This document shows, in pieces, positions 1 through 7,593 of a stretch of DNA of 10,416 nucleotides. A program made the position numbers and the translations under genes. Under the pieces are notes generated by a model. The model made no database searches. It worked only from the letters and a program-made list of their open reading frames with translations, and was not told where the DNA came from. The number at the start of each line of letters is the position of its first letter. Within the stretch, counting starts at the first letter, position 1. The stretch spans positions 1-10,416 of the forward strand of contig JAABOA010000970.1 of assembly GCA_015680635.1 (NCBI GenBank). The letters are read 5' to 3'. The DNA comes from Lunasporangiospora selenospora (Eukaryota; Mortierellomycota; Mortierellomycetes; Mortierellales; Mortierellaceae).

Positions 1-428
1 ATACTTTTTGGCATTGAAGAAAATTCAGCGCCTTGACTTTCTCGATGGATGGAGTGAGGCGTCCACAAGCGCAGCATCGATGGAAGATGGCCAAGGCGTG
101 ATGCGATTTGCGTGTCCTTTTTGAGAGAATCTCTTCAAGGACTCTGAAGGAAAGAATTCGCCATCCAAGGATGGGGTATGACCACTTGCTGACTTCTTTG
201 CCCAACTTAAAATTTCTTTCCCCTCTTTCTTTTTTTCACTGTCTCTTTTTTTTTTTTTTTCTTTCTCCCTTTCCCCTCCCCAGTTTTGTCACTTGTCCAC
301 CTGTTCTTGGCAACCCACCAGAGCTCTCCTTGACATTGCTAAAAGAGGTTTTAGCCCATTCTAGCTCATCACATCCAGACACACAACAAACACTCTTTCC
401 TCCCCCTCCCCTCAAAGGTCTCTCCATA
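1..428. other. 5' flank and leader of the SNF7 gene; window-edge sequence
   Basis: No confident gene lies here. Bases 205-300 are strongly pyrimidine-rich on the + strand, including a run of 15 T at 246-260, which fits a fungal core promoter or transcription start region and a CT-rich 5' leader. I see no clear TATA or CCAAT element. The + frame starting at base 2 is open from the window edge to a TGA at 122-124 (40 codons), and a minus-strand frame is also open across the same bases. One of them could be the end of a neighbouring gene, but 120 bases cannot decide this. The reading frame of SNF7 stays open upstream of its ATG to about base 108, but that stretch encodes a low-complexity Phe/Pro/Leu run and is best read as untranslated leader. 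Confidence 0.5.
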
Positions 429-1792
429 ATGAATCTTTTTTTCCCCAGAAAGGCGAAGGTGACGCCTAAGGACTCGATTGTCGAGCTCAGGAACACGCTG
501 CAAATGCTTGAGAAGCGAGAAACCTATTTGCAGACAAAGATTGACAATGAGCTCAAAACTGCCAAGGTCAATGCCACAAAGAATCGCAGAGGTAAGTCTG
601 AATGGACAGCTCTTGATGCTAAAGAGTTTTTGGGCATCATTCATGGGATTAACAGTGGCAATTCTTCAAACATAGCGGCATTGATGGCATTAAAGCGCAA
701 GAAGCAGTATGAGAACCAGATTGATATGATTTCAGGCTCTCGCCTGACGATAGAAACTCAGGTTATGGCCATCGAGAACGCTAATGTCAACTTGGAGACC
801 ATGAAGGCCATGAAATCAGGAGCTAGTGCTATTAAGTCTATTCATGAATCAATGTAAGTGACAGTCCCTCCCCCCCCTCCGCTCTTGGACCTTTATGGAC
901 AGCTGCTGTTTCCATTGTTGGTGGAAATGTTAGTGTGGAGGCACACCAAGCTCTTGAGCATTCCAAAAGGCATTATGCACAGTGATGCCCTTGTAGTCAA
1001 GTGTACATCCATGGAAATGTGTGATGTGCTGGTACAACAGGAGTTAAAGGGACTCAAGTGACTGGTCTGCAGGATGCCACGTTGACAGTTGGCAATTTTG
1101 GACATCAAATTGCTGCAACTTTCTCCAGTTGAGCTCTGCTGAGATGCTCGCACTCGCAGGAAGGGGCGGGTCTTTGCCTGGTTGCTGATGCCAGTGCTTT
1201 TTTTTTGTCCTTAATCTAAATCTTATTGTGGTGTTTATACTTATTGCTTATTTGCATTCATTTTACTTATTGTCCTAGGGATGTTCACACGGTCGATCAG
1301 ACGATGGAAGAAATCAGAGAGCAGATGGACACAGCAAAGGAGATCTCCGAAATCTTTACACAGCCTATTGCCTTTGGCATTGACTTGGATGAGGTAAAAA
1401 GAGAAACACTACTCGAGTTATTTTGCTACATGATGTTTAGCCTGTCTCCACTTGATAGAGGTTCACTAATAATGATTTTAATATTTTTTTTGTTTTATAG
1501 GATGAGTTGAACGCTGAACTGGACGAGTTGGAGCAGGCAGAACTTGACAAACAGCTAATGGAGACTGAAAGACCCGCACAAATCGGATTGCCATCTGTAC
1601 CCGTCACTGAACCTGGTAAGGCAATTGAGACACAAGGACTTTATTGGCTCCCAGGACAATAGTAATGACGCTTTACTTTAAATGAAACTGACCTATTTTC
1701 GATATCAATTGCATCCCCCCATCCCCATTCTAGAAGAGGAAGACGAGGAGGAAGCTGTGTTGCGCGAGCTACGTGAGAGTATGGCGATGTAG
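429..1792 (+). CDS. SNF7: ESCRT-III core subunit Snf7/Vps32 (CHMP4 family), five exons
   Basis: The product polymerises on endosomal membranes as the main ESCRT-III filament subunit. It drives membrane scission in multivesicular body formation, and in fungi it also acts in pH signalling (known of the family). Exons as read: 429-591, 676-853, 1279-1393, 1501-1615, 1734-1792; all junctions are GT-AG and keep frame, giving 209 aa. The N-terminus MNLFFPRKAK has the short hydrophobic/basic membrane anchor expected of Snf7. Helices 1-2 (about residues 14-114) carry the family signatures KNRRAALMALKRKKQYE (51-67) and ENANVNLETMKAMKSG (88-103). Helix 3-4 contains VDQTMEEIREQMDTAKEISE (119-138), then DELNAELDELEQAELDKQLM (153-172). 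The C-terminus is an acidic run followed by LRELRESMAM (200-209), the position and type of the Bro1/ALIX- and Vps4-contacting tail. Length is near the family norm of 210-240. The start at 429 has A at -3 and is the first ATG that yields the conserved N-terminus. Confidence 0.95.
592..675 (+). other. SNF7 intron 1 (84 bp, multiple of three)
   Basis: Donor GTAAGT at 592 and acceptor ATAG ending at 675, with a TTAAC branch-like site about 22 bases before the acceptor. It splits the Ala55 codon (phase 1). Removal restores the conserved KNRRAALMALKRKK block. The intron is 28 codons long with no stop, so retention would stay in frame. Confidence 0.93.
854..1278 (+). other. SNF7 intron 2 (425 bp, unusually long)
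   Basis: Donor GTAAGT at 854 and acceptor CCTAG ending at 1278. The splice splits the Met114 codon (phase 2) and joins the HES and DVHTVD blocks of the family. It is about four times the length of the other introns here. Unspliced reading stops at TAA 855-857, immediately after Met114. I see no convincing internal exon. A C-run at 869-876 and a T-run near 1200 are present. C/D-box-like words exist, but no closing stem supports an intronic snoRNA. Confidence 0.9.
1394..1500 (+). other. SNF7 intron 3 (107 bp)
   Basis: Donor GTAAAA at 1394 and acceptor TATAG ending at 1500, with a CTAAT branch-like site around 1466 and a T-rich tract before the acceptor. Phase 0. Removal joins GIDLDE to DELNAELDE, as expected for the family. 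Confidence 0.9.
1616..1733 (+). other. SNF7 intron 4 (118 bp)
   Basis: Donor GTAAGG at 1616 and acceptor TCTAG ending at 1733, with a CTGAC branch-like site near 1688 and a C-rich tract before the acceptor. It splits the Glu191 codon and leads into the acidic tail and terminal LRELRESM motif. Confidence 0.9.
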
Positions 1793-2166
1793 AACACTCA
1801 TTTGGCGTATAAAATTCAAGAAGGAAAACAAGGAAAAACAAAAACAAAAAGACAAAAAAGACAATTGTTTGGCGCTGGAGGAGAGGTTTTCAAGACCTGA
1901 AAACAAACAAACAAAAATGACGCCCGTCTGGCCTCAGGGATGTCCATGATCACAACATGCTTCCTGACATACCTTTTTTTTTATCCTCAATAAATATGGA
2001 TTGCTCAAGTATCAATGCTCGGTTATTCTTTTGCTGATCTAGCCTGACTGACTCGAGTCCTTTACTTTGATGGGATGGACACACTTTGACTCTGCAAGTT
2101 TTTTAATCTTCGAAAAGGCAACGAGTGTCAACAGGTCTTGGCAAAGGGGCGCGCCTTGGCGGAAAC
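1793..2166. other. SNF7 3' UTR and spacer before the next gene
   Basis: The first 200 bases are A-rich 3' UTR with simple CAAAAA/CAAA repeats. The remainder (about 2000-2166) must hold the promoter of the downstream gene. No TATA or CCAAT is evident. A GGCGCGCC palindrome sits at about 2148-2155. An ATG at 2070 opens a frame that meets TAG at 2181-2183 and is then open again in the same frame for 630 bases; see the findings. Confidence 0.5.
1989..1994 (+). terminator. Polyadenylation signal of SNF7
   Basis: A canonical AATAAA lies 197 bases after the SNF7 stop codon, preceded by A-rich, CAAA-repeating 3' UTR sequence (1813-1864 and 1900-1917) and a T-run. No coding content is visible between the stop and this site. 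Confidence 0.7.
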
Positions 2167-2280
2167 ATGATTGGGCGGCTTAGATTTCCAAGTTGGTGGC
2201 ACCAAGAAGAGACTCTTCGCTCAACCCTTTGAACCAACCTGGTTGCACTAACCTGAGAGGTCTTGCCTTTTCTAATACAG
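2167..2280 (+). other. Candidate 5' exon and first intron of the uncharacterised gene
   Basis: ATG 2167 (A at -3) reads MIGRLRFP and could end at 2191. The intron 2192-2280 would have a weak GTTGGT donor but an excellent 3' end: CTAAC at 2248-2252, then a pyrimidine tract and ATACAG at 2275-2280. Phase agrees (1 to 1), continuing as TYSSLKHTSASASD into MDFDIDPP. Alternatively the whole stretch 2184-2336 is exon, because the same frame is open there and reads plausibly. The 3' splice signal is the more persuasive evidence; the donor is the weak point. Confidence 0.35.
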
Positions 2281-2336
2281 CATACAGTTCTCTAAAGCAC
2301 ACGAGTGCATCGGCATCTGACAGGGTGGTTGTGGCA

Positions 2337-4343
2337 ATGGACTTTGACATTGATCCTCCCCATCCTGAGGCCCAGCATATTGCTGAGACACTACGCAAAA
2401 TGAAAAACAAAGTAAACAGAAGTCCTGTGGAGCCATGGCACAGTCGAGCATTCAATTCTTATGATGTGAAATTTGATCAATGGAAAGCACAAAAGCTTTC
2501 TTCCCGCGCTCTTCCTTCCATCGAGTTGCCAGGGCATGAAAAGAAACCATCAATGATGTCCAACGATAGCAATGTGTTGAATCCATTACCTATTGGAGGT
2601 GAAGCAACTCCTGCAGGCGACCCCCTGCCAAACTTGTCGGGCGACGATGAGCAAGCCAGCTGCCATTCATCAAACTTGGCATCAGATGCTGTAGGACCAG
2701 ACTCGGTAAGGGTCATCGACATTAAATCTTGTATTGTTGTTGTACACAGGCAGTGGCCTTTGAACCCCCAGCTAAGCAAGAGGAGTTGCGCCATAATATC
2801 TTTCTTCTGGTAGCCTCGTGGGAATGACTCGGTGCATCTGGATGGACCATTCGACCAAGGGCGATTTGATCGAGTCGAGGTTCAGTCTAGACCTCATTCA
2901 GAGCCTCAGTCGCGGTCACTTTCCCATTCTCCATTCCGGCAGCACTCATGGACTCCCTATTTCGATGAGCAGTTCGAGGAACATATCCGGAGTGGGAATC
3001 CTGACCCATGTCATGGAGAAGGGGTGTTTTACGTCGGGGATGGCGGTGTTGTGAACGGTGCGTCGGCACTGGATGAGGTGTACCTGCATACGGCTATTAC
3101 TCAGGAACTTGCAGAGTTGGATGTGCCTACACTATCATTTCTCCATACAAGAGAGTACCTTACCCCAGTGAGCAACAGGGACCCACTGCTACAGCTGCGA
3201 CTTGTCTTTCGTTCATATCAACTGCCGAGAGGACCAGACTTTGCAAGAAAAGTTGCACCGATCCAACGAAAGCATATGATCGACACTTATTTGATCCCTC
3301 ACGAGTCGACACCCCACCATGCCGACCATGATGTTGTTTTGGGCCTTGCAGGATCCTTGGATCGTGTATGTCATGGATTAGAAGAGCTTTTGTTAAGCAT
3401 CGCCCCACCAGAGTGCTTCTTTTCCTATTGGCAGCTTTGTCTTCTCATTCCACACGACATTCATTTTTTGTTCATTGGATCATATGACAAAACTCTTGTC
3501 TATGATGTTGAGCGTGACATTGCCGACTCTTCGATTCCAGCTCTCAGGGCAGCTCGAGGCCGTCGATATGGACAAATCCCAGACGCAAGGGACGAACATG
3601 TTTTTGCGATCCAATCCATGTCCCTGGAAAAAATCATGAGCGCCATCCGATGCGTAGGAGAGATTCTAATAGGCGAGCAAACAACACTGGAAACCTCTCG
3701 GGAATTTTATCAAGGTGGATGTCCAAGTGTCATCCCAAGCGAATTCTTGTTAAGAGGAAGTATTCTTCATCACACAACGGCAATGGACCGCAATATCCCA
3801 ATGGGGTACATTGTTCGACCAGAAATGATGATCTGTCTTCAGTACATGGCACTGTACCAATACCATCTCCAACTCCACCTTGATCCCAAGCAAGCGAGGG
3901 CCTATTCGGAACACGGAGATATGTCAAGGAAGTGTCTTCATGACCTAGGTGTAGGGGTGAGAGTATCTTCCGCCCCTACTTCATCTAACGAGTCCTACAG
4001 AGTGCTCAATATCGGAGGCCGTACCATTGAAGCCGTCACCAGGGCGGCAGCAGAAGTGGCCGAGTGGATGAGCTCGATGTCACTTGCCAACTGGGTCATC
4101 AAGATCTACGTGCCATGGCGGGCTGTAACCCGGATCGAAGGAGTTGTCATGACCTCTGAACAAAAAACACAGAAATTTAGTCTAACGCCACACCTCCTTG
4201 AAGTGAAAGAGCAAGATCTATCGTTGGACTCACAACTGCTGGTTCCCTCCGAGCAAGAGTGGCTCTTAGATATTGGTGGAGTTGACAGGACAAGCATTCA
4301 ACATGGATTAGATATAGCAGTGTCAATGATCTATAACTTGTAA
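2337..4343 (+). CDS. Uncharacterised protein, at least two exons (about 632 aa)
   Basis: I do not recognise this protein. Conservative model: ATG 2337, exon 2337-2705, intron 2706-2813 (GTAAGG...GGTAG), exon 2814-4343, giving 632 aa. The second exon is open for 1,530 bases with clearly protein-like composition and is the strongest coding evidence. Residues 1-123 begin acidic (MDFDIDPP) and become Ser/Pro/Asp-rich, so are probably disordered. From about residue 168 (SWTPYFDEQFEEHI) the sequence alternates hydrophobic and polar residues like a folded globular domain. It includes a glycine-rich GEGVFYVGDGGVVNG (191-205), a His/Asp cluster HESTPHHADHD (286-296) and hydrophobic strands around LLLSIAPPECFFSYW. 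There is no signal peptide or clear membrane helix. The start is uncertain because the frame is open upstream to 2184 and a good branch/acceptor lies at 2248-2280, so an earlier exon is likely. The 3' end is also uncertain because coding-like sequence continues to about 4799. Confidence 0.75.
2706..2813 (+). other. Intron of the uncharacterised gene, with two possible acceptors
   Basis: Donor GTAAGG at 2706. The acceptor TAG ending at 2813, after a pyrimidine-rich ATCTTTCTTCTGGTAG, gives a phase-0, 108-bp intron and joins the two long open frames. A second acceptor, ACAG ending at 2749 after a T/G-rich tract, would make a 44-bp intron. It would expose a protein-like reading (AVAFEPPAKQEELRHN...) that ends at TGA 2825-2827. 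Confidence 0.6.
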
Positions 4344-4412
4344 AATCAAGTCTTAGTGTATAATATAGTAGTAGCCTTTTCTTCTTCTCCTCTTTTCGAT
4401 TGACCGTTGCAG

Positions 4413-4799
4413 TCGTTGCTAAGAGAGCTGCACAAAGTTTATCAAAAGCTATGCGTTTATGAATACAATCCGACAGAACTTAGAGAGCAAGACATACCAC
4501 CATGGATTAGCATGGTTCTGTTACTCTATCGGTTGACGATGCACTTTATGTTGTCATTCGGCAGCAAATGGACATCTCGCCCTCCAATACTCCATCACTC
4601 AATAGTCATACTTTGGGGCATTCTCGGGTTCAAGTCGCGCTCTTCTCATTGAGAAGGATTTGGTCAGGGTTCGACACCCAAAGCGACCCAGTGCGGGTGT
4701 GCATCCACAGTTTTGTGAGTATTTAAAAATACTCAAAAGGACATTTTTTGCCAATTTGTCTAGTCTGTGAGTATGGTTCTTAAGGATCTCTTGCAATAG
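4413..4799 (+). other. Candidate 3' exons of the uncharacterised gene
   Basis: After the TAA at 4341, a pyrimidine-rich stretch (about 4377-4398) runs into GTTGCAG ending at 4412, like an intron 3' end. Frame 0 then reads SLLRELHKVYQKLCVYEYNP. From 4511, directly after a TAG, another frame reads HGSVTLSVDDALYVVIRQQM and stays open to 4730. A GTGAGT donor at 4715 and a TCTAG acceptor ending at 4763 would give the ending SVSMVLKDLLQ and a stop at 4797-4799. The GTAAAA at 4340 does not match the CAG acceptor in phase (it does match an AAG at 4423), and the donor before 4510 would be a weak GTTTAT. This is either a multi-intron 3' end or a decayed extension. Confidence 0.35.
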
Positions 4800-5994
4800 G
4801 AGTATGAGTACTTTCCAACGAAAGGATAGTCAGTTCCTTCTAAAGATACAAAAGCCCACTCCTAGTCTTTCTCACACCGAGATGACCCACAGCTACATTC
4901 TATAAAAGATGGCATAATTAAATCCCTGCCATACTCCGAACACGCAATCCAAGTTTGAACCCGTCTAGGACCTAGTGGACCTGTACAGGTGTTGGAAACT
5001 CTCACCCCATAGACCTAAAAGTAGTCAATGGGTCTAGATTACAGTAAAGGTGTCCATTTCGCTACACGTCAATTAACCAAAGAGATGGTTGTGTTTACGA
5101 GTCTCTTCAAGAAAACCGCAAACAGGAAACGCACTTTTGCTCGCTTGTCGTGAACAGATAAATGAGTTCCGAAAGGAATCCCTGTGTGTATTAATGTGCA
5201 GCTCCATATCCGCTTTTAACTGGCATCAAGAGCACCCTTACTGACTTTGGCTTGCACTCAGGCCCATATTCAGTAACCAGATATCAATCGCTGTGCCACA
5301 CGAAAAGAACGGGTATCCAGAGTGGCACGTGTGAGGATGAGGAGGCAGTTGTAACACTAGTAGCTGTCATTCTGACCCCAGCAGGCATTATTCATATCGC
5401 TCTTTTTTACAAGATAAAAAAATGCGCGTGTGCTTCGGGCTAGGCTTTTTGGTTTTACACCGAATAGAGGAAACTCCAAGAGCAAAAGGTTCTGCGAATG
5501 GTTTATTCATGCCAGTTGTCAGAGAGCGCGCAAGTTCCGATCACTCCGCCCTCGTCCACGCAAGCTCTCCTCCCAAACAAGTTTTTTCTAGGCGGGCAGA
5601 GGGAGAGTGGCTTTGCAAGGGCCAACAAAGCTGTCATAGTGACAGGAAAGTTGTTTCACTCAAACAGGCGAACACCTTCGTGAGACTGAATAAAAAAATA
5701 TCAAACAGGCGAAGAGGGGTCTTTTGCGCAAGATGGGCCTCGAACACGTTGATTATATATCCAAGATATGGCCCTCGCTGGAAGTACATGCGCTCGAGGT
5801 CATTGAGGTTCCAGGCTGGTGAAGTGGCACTAAAAGTCTGTTTGCAGGAAGAAGAAATATTCTAATTACTAATTCTCCATCTTTTAAAAACTGTTCTTGT
5901 GAAAGGATTGCTTCAGTACTTCACACTTCTTCCATCACCTCTTCCTTATCTCTCTACCTTTATCCACCCACTCAACCCTCATTTACTCATCACC
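4800..5994. other. Long spacer and promoter region before the AIF-like gene
   Basis: No confident gene. A TATAAAAG at 4901-4908 has no supported transcript downstream. Bases 4965-5036 are rich in small dyads. A 63-codon frame at 5252-5443 lacks an ATG. A 147-codon frame from a true ATG at 5422 to 5865 is Arg/Lys/Cys-rich without recognisable motif and resembles non-coding sequence. A 13-base direct repeat occurs at 5660 and 5701. Near the AIF-like gene, TATATAT (5754-5760) and TTTAAAA (5883-5889) are the only TATA-like words. From about 5920 to 5990 the sequence is CT-rich, as expected of a fungal 5' leader. Confidence 0.5.
4917..4922 (+). terminator. Possible polyadenylation signal of the uncharacterised gene
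   Basis: ATTAAA, a common variant signal, about 120 bases after the candidate terminal stop at 4799. If the gene instead ends at 4343, this signal would be 570 bases downstream and less likely to be used. Confidence 0.3.
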
Positions 5995-7307
5995 ATGTCA
6001 GAATCCGACGCTCCCATCAAAATCGTTGTTGTTGGTGGGTCGTATGCTGGCATTACCGTCATCAAACAACTCCTTTCTTCTTCCAAGGCTTCCCAACGAC
6101 CTATTCAAATCATTCTTGTAGACAAGTAAGTTCTCATCTCTATGAACTCGAGTTTTAAGTAAGAGGAACAAAAAAAGTTTTTCTTTAAACGTGCAATTCA
6201 CCTTCACTACTCGATTGCTTTTAATCCAGGCGAGATGCCCGCCATCACTCCTTGGGTGCATTCCGAGCTGTTGTTGATGGGGAATTTGGTGACCGTATCT
6301 GGATATCGTACAAAAAGCTTTTTTCTCCTGACTCTCTTCACAAGGTCATCCAGGGTCAGTTGAAACAAGTGCATCTCCATCATATCGTCCTCGCCTCTGG
6401 TGAGGAAGTCGGCTTTGACTACCTCGTTCTTTGTACGGGATCCTCCAATCCATCTCCTGCCAAGTTTAATGATATCAACTCGTCGAGGCAAGCCATTGAG
6501 ATTACAAACCAAGTTCGAAAGGACTTGGAGAAACACCAGAATATCGTTGTTATTGGAGGAGGAGCCTGTGGAGTCGAACTTGCAGGCGAGATCAAGTCTG
6601 CATATGGTGATCAAAAAACCGTATCACTGATCCATGCGTCATCGAAACTGGTTGATTATCCGGGCTATGGTGCCAAGTTCAAGGCCCATGCGCATAAGCA
6701 TCTCGAATCACTAGGCGCTCACGTCTATTTGAACGAGAGAGTGGCAATCGAAGGACTGACGTTCGAGGACTCGATCCAAGTCGCACCACGTACGGTCCGT
6801 CTGTCGACTGGCAAGGTTATCGAGTCTGATATGCAGTTTCTCTGCGCTGGAAACAAAGTTGACACCTCGTACATCTTGACACTGAAGCCAGAGACACCTG
6901 TGGGAGGATATAACGCCGAGACACTTATTGACCCTAATACACAGACTATCAAGGTCAAGAAAACGGGACAGGTTGACTGTCCAGGACTGGAACATATTTT
7001 TGCTGTTGGTGATTGCTCCAACATTGCCAAGGTCGCCACAGCTGCAGCATGCTCATATACTTGTCCTACGGTGGCCAAGAACATTATTGCGGTCGCCAAT
7101 TTTGGCAAGGGTACCACCCATGGTCGTAAGCCAGCCCTGAGTAATGTTCAGTTGCCACCAGCTATCATGTGTCTGGCGACCGGTCCAACGACAGGAGTGG
7201 TTGAGCTACCTCTGCTTGGTACAATCGGGTCAAACTTTATTTCGCGCGCTTTCAAGTCAAAGGACTTTATGATTGGAAGGACCATGACAGAAATGAACAT
7301 CGCTTAA
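5995..7307 (+). CDS. AIF/AIFM2 (FSP1)-like FAD-dependent NAD(P)H oxidoreductase, two exons
   Basis: A flavoprotein of the pyridine nucleotide-disulphide oxidoreductase fold; relatives pass electrons from NAD(P)H to quinones (AIFM2/FSP1, fungal Aif1-like and NDH-2-like enzymes). Exons 5995-6125 and 6230-7307 give 402 aa, against about 370-400 usual. Visible motifs: IVVVGGSYAG (10-19), the N-terminal FAD dinucleotide-binding loop; LVDK (41-44), whose Asp43 ends the second strand and should hold the FAD ribose; YLVLCTGS (108-115); VVIGGGACGVELAGE (150-164), the NAD(P)H-binding loop; IFAVGDC (300-306), whose Asp305 contacts FAD; and the AIFM2-type end FKSKDFMIGRTMTEMN (385-400). The ATG lies in CACCATG, and no better upstream start exists. 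There is no N-terminal glycine for myristoylation as in animal FSP1, and no clear mitochondrial presequence or membrane helix, so location is unresolved. The substrate quinone cannot be read from the sequence. No neighbour suggests a pathway. Confidence 0.93.
6126..6229 (+). other. Intron of the AIF-like gene (104 bp)
   Basis: Donor GTAAGT at 6126 and acceptor ATCCAG ending at 6229 after a T-rich tract. It splits the Lys44 codon (AA/G) just after the first FAD-binding beta-alpha-beta unit. Splicing joins ILVDK to RDARHHSLGAFRAVVDGE, which matches the family's order. Confidence 0.93.
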
Positions 7308-7409
7308 GAGGCAGTTGTTGAGCTTTTTACCAATCTACCAGCTATAGCACACTTCAATACGTAATTCATCGGCTAGTGCCAGTACAAGGGCTTGGAAACA
7401 AGTCTAAAA

Positions 7410-7415
7410 AATAAA
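7410..7415 (+). terminator. Polyadenylation signal of the AIF-like gene
   Basis: AATAAA about 100 bases after the stop codon, in an A-rich context (AAAAAATAAATAC). Confidence 0.6.
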
Positions 7416-7593
7416 TACATGCTCAAGAGTGAAATAGGATAGCAAGAGGGTGTTAGTGCAAGAGTGAGGTTGGCAAACGCTCGAAAGTGTAGTGGCACCA
7501 TGCAAGAGACACGTAAAGAACAACTCAGGGATGTGAGCTTCGGAAATGTCACCCCAAGAAAACGAGAACTATGACATGTGTGTCCTGTTTTAT

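Noticed and set aside
2-124. A 40-codon + frame open from the window edge, which might be the end of an upstream gene
   Set aside because: Too short to judge, a minus-strand frame is open over the same bases, and there is no AATAAA after its stop.
108-428. N-terminal extension of Snf7 by reading the open frame upstream of 429
   Set aside because: The product would be a low-complexity Phe/Pro/Leu run encoded by the pyrimidine-rich leader. Snf7 proteins start at the short hydrophobic anchor that follows ATG 429.
854-1278. C/D-box snoRNA inside SNF7 intron 2 (TGATG and CTGA words present)
   Set aside because: Box matches are imperfect, the spacing is wrong, and there is no terminal stem joining the boxes.
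4620-4690. T-arm-like words (GGTTCAAGTC, GGTTCGACACC) suggesting a tRNA
   Set aside because: No matching 5-bp T stem, D arm, anticodon arm or acceptor stem could be placed on either strand.
5422-5865. A 147-codon + frame starting at a true ATG
   Set aside because: Arg/Lys/Cys-rich, no motif or fold-like pattern, and it overlaps another open frame; it ends 130 bases before the AIF-like start where promoter and leader are expected. A transcript or homologue would change this.
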